Both the position numbers and the translations under genes were made by a program. Below, in pieces: positions 55,957 through 64,000 of a stretch of DNA of 64,000 nt. The notes under the pieces were generated by a model. It had not been told where the DNA came from. It ran no database searches and was given only the letters and a program-made list of their open reading frames with translations. The DNA is taken from assembly GCA_016458225.1 (NCBI GenBank), contig JAEMGR010000005.1, positions 806,001 through 870,000 of the forward strand, given 5' to 3'. Position 1 is the stretch's first letter. Every line of letters begins with the position of its first letter. This DNA comes from Myxococcaceae bacterium JPH2. GTDB taxonomy: Bacteria > Myxococcota > Myxococcia > Myxococcales > Myxococcaceae.

Positions 55957-56731
55957 AGTCCAGGAGGATGAGCCCTTGCTGACCGTGCAACATCATGAGG
56001 AGAACGCTCTCTACGCCCTCCAGCTCCTGGAGGCCCACTTGGATCAAGGGCAGCGCCCCGCCGAAGAACGGGAGCAGTTCCTCTTCCACATGTCTCGACA
56101 TGGCCGGATCGCAGCCATCAGTGGCCTGCTGGTCCGCATGGATGTGCCCGCCTTCCACGACCGCCTTCGCCGCTCCGGCACCTATCGGCTGCGATTGCTC
56201 AGGGAGCGGCAGGCCGAGGGGCGCCCCTTCAACCACTTCACCGGGACTGGCCAGATTGCTCCCTTATGCGATGCACTCGCGGCAGGCGATGATGCCCTGG
56301 CGAAAGAGATTGCCGCGTTGTCCGCACCCTCCTGGGTGCGGCGAAAGGAGTTCGAGGACGACTGTCATTACGGACGCATCCTGGGCCTGCTCGCGTCCGA
56401 CGGGTCACCCATTCCAAGTGATGCGGAGCTCCTCCTGGCGGACCTCGTCCGGAGCACGGGCGAAGACAGCGCGCCCCGGGTACGAATCTGCCGCGCACTG
56501 TTGGTACAGGAGCCAGAGGCTTTCCACGGAGCCCTGCAGGCGCTCGTCGAGGAGCACGGGGCACACTTCCGCTCCCGGGCAGGCTCGCTCGAGGCGAGTC
56601 AGGCCTACTTCCAGACGGAGCGCGCCATCTTCGTGGAGGGGCTGGCCTTGCTGCGACTAGCCATGAGACGGGGATTGGCCGTGGAGGAGCGAGAATACGC
56701 TTTTCTTCCCAGTCCTGCCTGGGCGAGGTGA
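55925..56731 (+). CDS. Imm49-family immunity protein
   Basis: A 268-residue all-helical protein resembling Imm49: ALYALQLLEAHLDQGQ, HGRIAAISGLLVRMD, GTYRLRLLRERQAEG, and AIFVEGLALLRLAMRRG near the end. ATG 55925 has GGAG a few bases upstream and overlaps the Imm11-like gene by 32 nt. Two immunity families beside one nuclease suggest a lost or exchanged toxin, or immunity to relatives' effectors. Confidence 0.72.
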   Translation: MSTARNGEAVEVQEDEPLLTVQHHEENALYALQLLEAHLDQGQRPAEEREQFLFHMSRHGRIAAISGLLVRMDVPAFHDRLRRSGTYRLRLLRERQAEGRPFNHFTGTGQIAPLCDALAAGDDALAKEIAALSAPSWVRRKEFEDDCHYGRILGLLASDGSPIPSDAELLLADLVRSTGEDSAPRVRICRALLVQEPEAFHGALQALVEEHGAHFRSRAGSLEASQAYFQTERAIFVEGLALLRLAMRRGLAVEEREYAFLPSPAWAR

Positions 56732-56822
56732 GCGGACGGACGGCATTGGCCGTCGAGCCTGGCGTGTTGGTACCCGGGAGTGACTGGAATCCACCCACGC
56801 GCCTGTTCTAAAGCTGCGCGTG

Positions 56823-57365
56823 ATGCGCGACCTCACGATTCCGTTGAAAGAGCTGAGCGAGTTCGACCTCCCCGCCGTGTGCATCGTCACCGGTCAGACG
56901 GAGGGCGTGGTCTTCAAGCCCGTGAAGTTCACGTGGTACCCGCGCTGGGTGAACTTCTTCGTCCTCCTCAACCTCCTCATCGCGTTGATCATCGCCGCGA
57001 TCACCACGCGGCGGGCGAATGGCCAGTTGCCTTTCACCGAAGAGGCGTGGCGCGCGTGGCGGCTTGGACGCATCCTCTTCCCGGTGTCGTTGATCAGCGG
57101 CATCCTCCTCATCATCGCGGGCACCTGCTTGATGGTGGGGGAGGTCGTGCCCTTCGGGCTGATCGTCTTCGCGCTGGGCATCGCACTGCCCGTTGGGTGT
57201 CACTTCCGCTTCGTGCGGAACAAGGGCCCGGTGGTGAACCGGATCGACAAGGAGACCCTCACGCTGAGCCTGCCGAGCAGCGAGGCCGCACAGGCCTTCC
57301 AGGAGCGCCTCTATCCGCGCCGTCGGCCCCTGGCGAACCGCCCGACCATGGGGCGCGTGGGATGA
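56823..57365 (+). CDS. Hypothetical membrane protein
   Basis: About 180 residues. The first 40 residues are soluble (RDLTIPLKELSEFDLPAVCIVTG), then hydrophobic segments FFVLLNLLIALIIAAITT, LFPVSLISGILLIIAGTCLM and VPFGLIVFALGIALPVG. The tail is Arg-rich. ATG 56823 is used (a GTG lies directly before it). The stop overlaps the next gene as ATGA. Function unknown. Confidence 0.7.
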   Translation: MRDLTIPLKELSEFDLPAVCIVTGQTEGVVFKPVKFTWYPRWVNFFVLLNLLIALIIAAITTRRANGQLPFTEEAWRAWRLGRILFPVSLISGILLIIAGTCLMVGEVVPFGLIVFALGIALPVGCHFRFVRNKGPVVNRIDKETLTLSLPSSEAAQAFQERLYPRRRPLANRPTMGRVG

Positions 57366-57781
57366 CCCTGCCCGTGCCTCCCGAGGGCGCCCTCTGCGGA
57401 GGCCACTCGGACATCGTCGCCACCAGCATCTGTCCGCGCTGTGGCGCCTTCATGTGCCCGCGCTGCGAACACCGCGTCCGCCCTGAGTCCGTGCCGATGT
57501 GTCCCGCCTGCTGGGAGCTGCGCGCCAGCAAGCTCCAACCCGCCCCAGGGCTGGGCGTCGCCCCCTCCACCGTGGGGCTCATCGCCGGCGTCATCGCGCT
57601 GATTCCCCTCTGCCCCATCATCCAGGTCGTCGCGCTGGTGCTCAACGTCATCGTGTGGATGCGCAACCGACGAGCCCCTCCTCCGACCGGCCGCTGGAAG
57701 CCGCTCGTGGGAATGGGGCTCGCCGTGCTGGGCTCGGGCATCACAGCCCTGGCCTATTTCGTCTTCAGCCGTCCGGACTGA
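57362..57781 (+). CDS. B-box-like zinc-ribbon membrane protein
   Basis: About 139 residues. The N-terminus has a B-box-like cysteine set (CGGHSDIVATSICPRCGAF in part, CPRCEHR, CPACW). Two membrane segments follow (VGLIAGVIALIPLCPII with VVALVLNVIVWM, and VGMGLAVLGSGITALAYFVF), similar to DUF4190-like proteins. ATG 57362 overlaps the preceding gene by 4 nt. Function unknown. Confidence 0.72.
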   Translation: MTLPVPPEGALCGGHSDIVATSICPRCGAFMCPRCEHRVRPESVPMCPACWELRASKLQPAPGLGVAPSTVGLIAGVIALIPLCPIIQVVALVLNVIVWMRNRRAPPPTGRWKPLVGMGLAVLGSGITALAYFVFSRPD

Positions 57782-57854
57782 GCCCAGGCGCGCGCGAGAA
57801 TTCCCACCGCGCCTGGGGTTGCCCGTCCTCACCCTCCGGAACCACCGTTGCCGC

Positions 57855-58394
57855 ATGGCGACGGACCTCACCCGGCTCCCCACGTACGCGCGCGCGGACG
57901 CAGTTCACGTGGTCATCGAGTCTCCCCGGGGCTCGACCCTGAAGCTCAAGTACGAGCCCGCGCTCCAAGCCTTCTCCGTGTCCCGGCCCCTCCCGCGCGG
58001 CCTCGGCTATCCGTTCGACTGGGGCTTCATCCCCGGAACGGTCGGCCCCGACGGCGACCCGCTCGATGCCCTGGTGTACTGGGACGACACGAGCTGGCCG
58101 GGCGTCGTGCTGCCATGCCGCCCCTTGGGTGTCCTCCTGCTCGACCAGCGCCCCAAGGGCGGGCCTCGGGACGCGAGGGAGCGCAACGACCGGCTCCTCG
58201 TCGTGCCCCTGTCCGCGGCCCGCGCCTCGGACCTCGGCTCGGTGATGGACCTGTCCGAGCGCGAGCGCGTCGAGCTGGAGCACTTCTTCCTCGCGACCCA
58301 GCGCTTCGAGGACAAGGACGCGAATGTCCTCGGCTGGGAAGGCCCCGAGGCCGCCTTGCAGCAGGTGCGGCACGCCGTGACGACGGAGCCATGA
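57855..58394 (+). CDS. ppa: Inorganic pyrophosphatase (family I type)
   Basis: About 179 residues. The family I core is clear: GYPFDWGFIPGTVGPDGDPLDALV contains the DxDPxD metal-binding Asp set (seen here as DGDPLDALV), and KLKYEPAL carries the Lys near the N-terminus. It hydrolyses pyrophosphate to phosphate. ATG 57855 is chosen over an upstream TTG at 57819. The CHAD gene starts 1 nt after the stop. Confidence 0.88.
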   Translation: MATDLTRLPTYARADAVHVVIESPRGSTLKLKYEPALQAFSVSRPLPRGLGYPFDWGFIPGTVGPDGDPLDALVYWDDTSWPGVVLPCRPLGVLLLDQRPKGGPRDARERNDRLLVVPLSAARASDLGSVMDLSERERVELEHFFLATQRFEDKDANVLGWEGPEAALQQVRHAVTTEP

Positions 58395-58395
58395 G

Positions 58396-59283
58396 ATGAC
58401 CAGGCCCACGCCCATCCGAGGCCTGGGGCCGGACAGCTCGCTGGGCGAAGCCGCCCGGCTCAGCCTCGCGGGCCGGCTCGCGGACGTGCACACCCACGAG
58501 GCCCGACTCCGACAAGGGCACGACGCGGACACCGTCCACGACCTGCGCGTCGCCACCCGCCGACTCCGCGCCGCCCTACATGTCTTCCGATCCCTGGGCC
58601 GGATGAAGACGCTGGAGCGAGAGGTGAAACGATTCCAGGACGCGCTCGGCCAGGTGCGGGACCTGCACGTACAAGCCGCGTGGCTGGACTCGGCCACCCA
58701 CGAGCAACAGCCTCACGTCCAACGGGACATCACCGCGCTGCGCGACACCCACCTGTCCGACCAGGAAGCGCGGAGCCAACAGCTGTCCCGCGAGGTCCAG
58801 CGCTGGCACCGCTGCACCGCGCCCCGGCTGCGCTCGCGACTGAAAGACGTGAAGGATTCCCATCGCTTCATCAGCCGCCCCATCCGCCAGCAGCTTCGCA
58901 AGCGATTGCGCCGGGTGGACCAGTCCATGGCGCACTATGCCAAGGCTCACGACCCGACCACGGCCCACACGCTGCGCAAGGAATTGAAGAAGCTGCGCTA
59001 CGAAATCGAGCTGCTCCAGCCCGCCCGCCCGATGCCGGACACCGCCCTCCAGGTGATGGAGCAGCTCCAGGATGGGCTGGGCGCACTGCATGACACGGAC
59101 GTGCGCATGGAGCTGCTGGAGCACGACGCCGCCCAGGGCACCCCGCCCGAGCGCCGCGCCGCGCAAGCGCTCCTGCCCCGCGTGCGCGAGGAGCACGAGA
59201 CGGATGCCGCCCAGGTGGCCCGTGCGCTCCGACGCTGGCACTCGGGCGCGCTGCCCCAGACGCTGCACGACGTGCTCACCTGA
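58396..59283 (+). CDS. CHAD-domain protein
   Basis: A 295-residue all-helical protein of the CHAD family. The repeating His/Arg pattern includes TVHDLRVATRRLRAALHVF, LGQVRDLHVQAAWLD, and HTLRKELKKLRYEIELLQ. CHAD domains bind polyphosphate. It lies 1 nt after the pyrophosphatase gene, so both act on phosphate polymers or PPi and are probably co-expressed. Confidence 0.92.
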   Translation: MTRPTPIRGLGPDSSLGEAARLSLAGRLADVHTHEARLRQGHDADTVHDLRVATRRLRAALHVFRSLGRMKTLEREVKRFQDALGQVRDLHVQAAWLDSATHEQQPHVQRDITALRDTHLSDQEARSQQLSREVQRWHRCTAPRLRSRLKDVKDSHRFISRPIRQQLRKRLRRVDQSMAHYAKAHDPTTAHTLRKELKKLRYEIELLQPARPMPDTALQVMEQLQDGLGALHDTDVRMELLEHDAAQGTPPERRAAQALLPRVREEHETDAAQVARALRRWHSGALPQTLHDVLT

Positions 59284-59421
59284 AGCGCGGCCCCCGTTGC
59301 ACAATCCCTCCCAAAACGTTAAAAATCAGTAAATTCAGCTTTCATGGACGCAAGGGGCGCGTCCTCGGCACCCGCTCTGGGGGGAGCGGCGACCGGCCTC
59401 GTCCACCCCCAGGGGCCGACC

Positions 59422-61731
59422 ATGAACCGTCGTGTGTCGTTGCTGCTGTGGTTCGCGCTGTCCAGCGTGTTGTGGGGGCCCGCCTCGGGCCTCGCGCAAC
59501 AGCAGTTCTCCTATCGTCATCCAGACGTGCCCATGGGCAGTCCGCCGGTGACGACGGTGCGCGTGCTGTTGGAGCTGGGGAACACGACGTTCACCTCGCC
59601 GCAAATCACCATCACGCCCAGCGCCGGCACGGCGGAGACCTTCCCCGCCACGGACGGGCCGCATGACCTGTCGAATCGCGATCGCGTGTTCCTCCAGGGC
59701 ATCGGGACGAACACCGTCATCCTCACGTACTTCGCGCGCAGCTTCCTGGCGATTCCGCCCAACCTCTGCGTCGTGAGCGGCACGGGCAACCCCACCCAGA
59801 CGTATGACTTCTCCCTGCAAGGCTTTCCGACCATCACCGCGTACCGGATGACTGGCTATGCCGCCGCGTCGCAGGACGCGTGCTGGTGCGCCAAGCGGCG
59901 CGTGAAGACGAACCTGAACTGGGTCGTCGCGCCGCCGGGCGTGGACAAGGGCCGCATGCCGCAGGACATCGCGCTCGTGCTGGACCGCTCGGGGAGCATG
60001 ACCGCGTCGGTCGTCGCGGGGATGTCTCGCTGGCAGGCGCTGCAGTCCGCCGCGGGCCAGTTCGTGGCCTTCTGGAAGCAGGAGGGCCTGGCCTCCAGTC
60101 GCTCCGGAGGCGTGGACCTGGGCAAGGACCGCCTCGCCATGTACCTGTTCTCCACCAGCGTCCAGCCGCTCAGCGCGGCCAGCCCCTATGTCGAGCGCGG
60201 CGCCACGGGGGCCGCGTGGGACGGGCTCGTCACGGAGCTCAATGCCGCCACCGCGACCGGCGTCACCGCGATGGGCGCGGGCCTGCGTGACGCCATCGAG
60301 CGCTACCAGGCCGACGTCACCGCGGGCCGGACGCTCAATGACCTGACCGTGGTGCTGATGACAGACGGCATGCAGAACCAGGAGCCCATGGTGAAGGAAA
60401 TCACCATGGGCTCGCTCACGGGCCTCAAGACGCTCCAGTTCTCCACGGGCGAGGAGCCGCTCGTCGAGCGCTGCGTCCCCATCCTCTCCGTCCCCGTGGG
60501 GGACGTGGGCGTGCCGTGGGCGCAGTTGCTGGACCGCATCTCCCAGCAGACCTCGGGCAAGAGCCGGTTGACGCCCGCCATGGGGATGTCCGTCGCGCTC
60601 ACCCAGACGCTGGTGGACACGCTGAAGGGCAACACGCCCTCCGCCGCGCTGCAGGTGCAGCAGAGCACGCCCGCGACGGCCGGCGCGGTGGCGCACCCGG
60701 TGGTGCTCGATGGCTCGGTGAAGAACGCCATCGTGGTGCTCGGGTGGCTGGGCACCTCGGACCTGGCCAAGGCGGGCCTCACGCTGCGCATCCTCCGGCC
60801 GGATGGCAAACCCGCGCAGCCGGTGGCTCGGACCGACGGGAACTTCTTCACCGTGCAGCGCGTGGACCTGCCCACCAGCGGGCCCGCCGGCAAGTGGACG
60901 ATGGAGGTCACCAACAAGGTCGCGCAGGCCATTCCCTATCAGCTCTCCGTGTTCACGGAGGAGGCGGCGCTGGACTTCGACCTGCGGGTGCGCGGCATCC
61001 GCCATCCCGCGGGTGAGCCGCTCGTGCTGGAGGCGCTGGCGTTCCAGGACGGAAAGCCCGCCTCCCCGTCCGACGTCCAATTCAAGGTCGAGACGCGGGC
61101 CCCGCTCACGCCGCTGGGCGCGCTGCTGCGCGACACGAGCGGCAAGGTCTACACGGATGACATCAAGGGCCAGCGCACCGCCTACGAGGTGAAGCTGGAC
61201 ACGCTCATGAAGGACGGCAGCTTCCGCGAGAAGGCCCAGGCCCAGGTGAGCAAGACCTGGGAGATGGCGCCTCAGGACAAGGGGCGCTGGACGCTCGACT
61301 TCGCGGACACGACGGTGCCGGGCACGTACCGCTTCCTCGTCACGGTGGACAGCGCCCAGGGCCTGCACCGCGTGGAGACCGTGGAGGCGCACGTGGAGGT
61401 GCTCCCGCTGCCCAAGGCCACCGACTACAAGGTCGAGGACCTGGGGAGCGGACGCTTCCGCATCCGGCTCGTGCCGTATGGGGGAACGGGACTGCCGCTG
61501 GGCCCCGGCTTCCAGAATGAGCTGCGCGTGTTCGCGAAGGGCAAGGAGCTGCGTCACCCCGCCGAGGCCGGAGACAAGGCCGAGTTCCAACTCCAGGACC
61601 CGTACCAGGACGGCACGTACCTGGTGGACCTGGCGAACCTGAGCGCGGACCTGCCCATCACGGTGGTGCTCTCGGGCATCCCGCTGCTCCAGGGCACGCT
61701 CGCGAAGCTGGAGCCCGTGCCCGCGGGTTAG
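59422..61731 (+). CDS. Secreted von Willebrand A-domain protein
   Basis: About 769 residues. ATG 59422 is chosen because AGGGG precedes it and a signal peptide follows (MNRRVSLLLWFALSSV, cut near GLAQ). The VWA domain at about residues 190-400 has the MIDAS motif IALVLDRSGSMTAS and the later TDGMQNQEP. The C-terminal half is beta-rich and Ig-like. VWA domains bind protein ligands with a metal. No enzyme motif is seen. Confidence 0.85.
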   Translation: MNRRVSLLLWFALSSVLWGPASGLAQQQFSYRHPDVPMGSPPVTTVRVLLELGNTTFTSPQITITPSAGTAETFPATDGPHDLSNRDRVFLQGIGTNTVILTYFARSFLAIPPNLCVVSGTGNPTQTYDFSLQGFPTITAYRMTGYAAASQDACWCAKRRVKTNLNWVVAPPGVDKGRMPQDIALVLDRSGSMTASVVAGMSRWQALQSAAGQFVAFWKQEGLASSRSGGVDLGKDRLAMYLFSTSVQPLSAASPYVERGATGAAWDGLVTELNAATATGVTAMGAGLRDAIERYQADVTAGRTLNDLTVVLMTDGMQNQEPMVKEITMGSLTGLKTLQFSTGEEPLVERCVPILSVPVGDVGVPWAQLLDRISQQTSGKSRLTPAMGMSVALTQTLVDTLKGNTPSAALQVQQSTPATAGAVAHPVVLDGSVKNAIVVLGWLGTSDLAKAGLTLRILRPDGKPAQPVARTDGNFFTVQRVDLPTSGPAGKWTMEVTNKVAQAIPYQLSVFTEEAALDFDLRVRGIRHPAGEPLVLEALAFQDGKPASPSDVQFKVETRAPLTPLGALLRDTSGKVYTDDIKGQRTAYEVKLDTLMKDGSFREKAQAQVSKTWEMAPQDKGRWTLDFADTTVPGTYRFLVTVDSAQGLHRVETVEAHVEVLPLPKATDYKVEDLGSGRFRIRLVPYGGTGLPLGPGFQNELRVFAKGKELRHPAEAGDKAEFQLQDPYQDGTYLVDLANLSADLPITVVLSGIPLLQGTLAKLEPVPAG

Positions 61732-62681
61732 GCGCGCTCACGCCCGAGCAACCGTCGCGCGTGGGCGGCCACGGCCTCACCCAACGCGGTGGGGTGACGG
61801 ACCTCGAAGTCGAAGGGCAGCCGCGCCAGCTCGCGCGCGAACCAGCGCAGGTCGTCCGTCTGCCCTCGCAGCAACACACCGGCCTCGGCGCGCTCCAGCA
61901 CGCCGAGGCCCGGGAACACCTCGCGCCGCGCGGCCTCCAGGTCCGTGTGCAGCAGCACCTCCACCGCGTGCGCGCGCGGGAGCGTGGCCACGGAGACCGT
62001 GAGGTGCGCCAGCGCGTCAAAGTCAGGCGGGCGCTCGAAGGCCACGCCCAGCGACTGCACCGAGCGCACGCGGTCCAACCGGAACGAGCGCGGCTCGCGG
62101 CGCAGGTGGCAGTGGCCCACCACGTACCAACGCCCACTCCGGTACGCGAGGCCATACGGGTCGAAGTCGCGCTCGGTCTCCTCGTGCTCCGCGGACGCGT
62201 AGCTCAGGCGCACGCGTTGGCGCGCTTGGGCCGCCGCGCTCAGCGCCGTCAGCGCCGCGTTGTCCCGAGGCGTCTCGGGCGACCGCGACAAGTCCAGCCG
62301 CACCGTCTCGTCCACCGCGCGCACGCGTCGCTTCAGCGGCGCTGGCATCACCCGCTCCAGCTTCGCCTGCGCGCTGGCCACCGCGGGTGCGGCCTCGGCG
62401 AGCCCCAGTCCTCGCGCCGCCAGGAGCCCCACCGCGAGCGCCATCGCCTCGTCGTCGGTGAACATCATCGGCGGCAGCTTGAAGCCCGCCGCCAGCAGGT
62501 ACGCGCCGTCCCGGCCTCGCTCCGCCGTGAGGGGGATGCCCAGCGCCTCCAGCGCGGCCACGTAGCGCCGCACCGTGCGACGGTCCACCTCCAGCCGTCG
62601 CGCCAGCTCGGCGCCGCTCATCCGCCCGTGCGTCTGGAGCAGCTCGAGCACCGTGAGGACGCGCGTGGTGGGGCGGGACAC
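61728..62681 (-). CDS. WYL-domain transcriptional regulator
   Basis: About 317 residues. GTG 62681 follows GAGG and begins SRPTTRVLTVLELLQTHG. An N-terminal DeoR-type helix-turn-helix (MSGAELARRLEVDRRTVRRYVAALEALG in part) is followed by the WYL domain (YGLAYRSGRWYVVGHCHLR, FRLDRVRSVQ). WYL regulators sense ligands and often control neighbouring transport genes. It converges with the VWA gene (overlap 4 nt) and diverges from the LysE exporter. Confidence 0.92.
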   Translation of the reverse strand: MSRPTTRVLTVLELLQTHGRMSGAELARRLEVDRRTVRRYVAALEALGIPLTAERGRDGAYLLAAGFKLPPMMFTDDEAMALAVGLLAARGLGLAEAAPAVASAQAKLERVMPAPLKRRVRAVDETVRLDLSRSPETPRDNAALTALSAAAQARQRVRLSYASAEHEETERDFDPYGLAYRSGRWYVVGHCHLRREPRSFRLDRVRSVQSLGVAFERPPDFDALAHLTVSVATLPRAHAVEVLLHTDLEAARREVFPGLGVLERAEAGVLLRGQTDDLRWFARELARLPFDFEVRHPTALGEAVAAHARRLLGRERA

Positions 62682-62685
62682 GAGG

Positions 62686-62730
62686 CCTCGTTCGAATGAG
62701 GGCGGATTCGGCCCTATATCGCGTCTAGGG
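62686..62730. promoter_or_regulatory. Candidate operators between the WYL regulator and the LysE gene
   Basis: Near-palindrome CCTCGTTCGAATGAGG (62686-62701, one mismatched pair), and an inverted pair CCCTA (62712-62716)/TAGGG (62726-62730). Both are within the 97-nt divergent region and probably serve both promoters. Confidence 0.4.
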
Positions 62731-62778
62731 TGCGCGCGCGCCCCCCGAGTCGGGTGGGTCCGCACCGAGGTCCGACGC

Positions 62779-63414
62779 ATGACTCAGACAGCTCACCTGT
62801 GGCTCTTCTTCGTAATGGTGTTCGGCATCATCGTGTTGCCCGGCCTGGACATGGCCTTCGTGCTCGCCAGTTCGCTGGTGGGAGGACGCAAGGCGGGGCT
62901 GTCCGCCGTGAGCGGGGTGGTCGCGGGGAGCATGTGCCACGTCGCCGTCGGAGCGACGGGCGTGGCGGTGCTGCTCCAGGTCATGCCGGTGGCCTTCAAC
63001 GCCTTGCTGTGGGGCGGCGCGCTGTACGTCGCGTGGATGGGCGTGTCGCTGTGGCGCGCCGGCGCGGCCTTCACCGCCCGCCCCCTGACCGAGCGGCGCT
63101 CCTCGTTCGCCACGTTCCGCCAGGGCGCGGTCACCAACCTGCTCAACCCCAAGGCGTACCTGTTCATGTTGGCGGTGTTCCCCCAGTTCTTCCGCCCCGA
63201 GTACGGGCCGCTGTGGCTCCAGACGCTCGTGATGGGCGCCATCATCGCGGTCACCCAGGTGGGCGTGTACGGCTCGCTGGTGCTCATCGCGGACCGGGCG
63301 CGCGGCTGGCTGGAGACGAACCCCGCCGCCAGCACCGCCGTGGCTCGGGTGGTGGGCTGTTTGATGCTGCTCGCCGCGGTGGCCACCGCCGTGGAGGGTT
63401 GGCGAGGCGTGTGA
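62779..63414 (+). CDS. LysE/RhtB-family amino-acid exporter
   Basis: About 211 residues with five or six membrane helices. LysE landmarks are FGIIVLPGLDMAFVLASSLVGGRKAG, FRQGAVTNLLNPKAYLFML and FFRPEYGPLW. The family exports amino acids or homoserine lactones. ATG 62779 follows GAGGTCC. Divergent from the WYL regulator, which is its likely controller. Confidence 0.92.
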   Translation: MTQTAHLWLFFVMVFGIIVLPGLDMAFVLASSLVGGRKAGLSAVSGVVAGSMCHVAVGATGVAVLLQVMPVAFNALLWGGALYVAWMGVSLWRAGAAFTARPLTERRSSFATFRQGAVTNLLNPKAYLFMLAVFPQFFRPEYGPLWLQTLVMGAIIAVTQVGVYGSLVLIADRARGWLETNPAASTAVARVVGCLMLLAAVATAVEGWRGV

Positions 63415-63499
63415 AGGATGCGGGAGGTCCGCGTTCGACCTGCGCGGGCACTGCCCGCCATCGGGCACCTCTCGGCCCGACGAACGGAAGGAGTCCTCC

Positions 63500-64000
63500 A
63501 TGCTGCGTCGAACCTTGTGGGCCGCAGTGGGTTTCCTCGCGTCGGGCATTGTTGGATGTGGAACAGCAGGTGACGTGGGGCCCCAGGGGCCCGCAGGGCC
63601 CGCCGGCACGTACCAGGTGGGGCCGGGCCTGACGCTGAAGGATGGCGTGCTGAGCGTGAGCACGGGGACGACCGACACCACGGTGGTGGCGGGGAACGAC
63701 ACGCGGCTGAGCGATGCGCGGCCCCCACTGGCGGGCAGCGGCTCCTACATCCAGAACGGGACGACGCCGCAGGACGCCTCCCTCACCATCTCGGGGACCG
63801 CCACGGCGAAGGGCCCCATGACGAGCCGCACGAACCTGCGGGTGGACGCGCAGGCGGACGTGGCGAACCCCCTGCCGCTCCTGCGGGTGGAGAACTCCTC
63901 GGCCACCGCCCCCATCTGGGCGAACTACCCGCTGTTCACGGTGGACTCCGCGGGCGGGCTGCTGGCGCGTGGCGAGCTGGGGCTGGGCAAGGTGCCCATG
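63500..64000 (+). CDS. Collagen-like lipoprotein with tail-fibre-type motif (partial)
   Basis: Open to the window end (167 codons shown). It begins MLRRTLWAAVGFLASGIVGC, a lipoprotein signal, with GGAAGGAG upstream of ATG 63500. A short Gly-Xaa-Yaa run (GPQGPAGPAG) follows. TTVVAGNDTRLSDARPPLAG has the motif found in phage tail fibres and bacterial tail-fibre-like proteins. The shown part has no enzyme motif. The rest is outside the window. Confidence 0.8.
   Translation, partial: MLRRTLWAAVGFLASGIVGCGTAGDVGPQGPAGPAGTYQVGPGLTLKDGVLSVSTGTTDTTVVAGNDTRLSDARPPLAGSGSYIQNGTTPQDASLTISGTATAKGPMTSRTNLRVDAQADVANPLPLLRVENSSATAPIWANYPLFTVDSAGGLLARGELGLGKVPM

Noticed and set aside
59335-61590. 751-codon minus-strand frame
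   Set aside because: Shadow of the VWA gene, which has a signal peptide and MIDAS motif.

Overview
The window is high-GC DNA with a strong bias to G/C at third codon positions. It looks like a myxobacterial chromosome, most likely of the Cystobacterineae (Myxococcaceae-like). The grounds are a crtE-crtI carotenoid operon start, several Ser/Thr kinases including a PEGA kinase, Asp/Cys-rich MopE-type and DUF4215-type lipoproteins, TIGR02270 and TIGR02996 proteins, and a retron. No rRNA, tRNA, insertion sequence or phage integrase was seen. About 55 genes are supported.

Layout. 1-2.3 kb: start of a carotenoid operon on the minus strand, with an upstream region carrying four 11-bp-phased half-sites like a CarH/CarA operator. 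2.3-10 kb: housekeeping and secreted proteins (thioredoxin-like protein, TIGR01777 epimerase, esterase, HEAT protein, Tat-type intradiol dioxygenase lipoprotein, CotH-kinase lipoprotein). 10-14.9 kb: a retron locus made of a HEAT-repeat protein fused to an aldo/keto-reductase fold that lacks catalytic residues, a compact msr-msd RNA bounded by 14-nt inverted repeats, a YADD reverse transcriptase, and a TIGR02996/leucine-rich-repeat protein overlapping the RT stop codon by 4 nt. 15-20 kb: metallophosphoesterase, TetR regulator, an unknown protein with an ADP-ribosyltransferase-like stretch and an eight-cysteine tail, and a small minus-strand operon with an ankyrin protein. 20-25 kb: one very large secreted amidohydrolase lipoprotein. 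25-35 kb: two Ser/Thr kinases, ATP-grasp, CapA-like and FHA proteins, and a MopE-like/PEGA pair. 35-44 kb: attachment protein, chemoreceptor, HAD hydrolase, class III cyclase, S46 peptidase, lipase, thioesterase, hydrolase.

44.1-47.2 kb: a CRISPR array of 45 repeats (37 nt) with no cas genes in the window. The repeat sequence and the decay of repeats at the left end imply transcription on the minus strand with the leader at the right. It contains a 210-bp three-spacer block in three tandem copies, near-duplicate spacers, and one spacer that is itself a perfect hairpin. 47.7-51.3 kb: Dps, SDR, glutathione transferase, SelO. 51.6-56.7 kb: an orphan type VI secretion effector island (TIGR02270, PAAR-like DUF4150, ketosynthase-fold protein, HNH/AHH nuclease toxin, two immunity-family proteins) without core secretion genes. 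56.8-64 kb: membrane proteins, pyrophosphatase plus CHAD protein, VWA protein, a divergent WYL regulator/LysE exporter pair, and the start of a collagen-like lipoprotein cut by the window edge.

The strongest leads for an undescribed system are the retron with its translationally coupled LRR protein and the HEAT/pseudo-AKR neighbour, and the type VI effector island with its ketosynthase-fold component. All calls come from reading the sequence; no searches were run.
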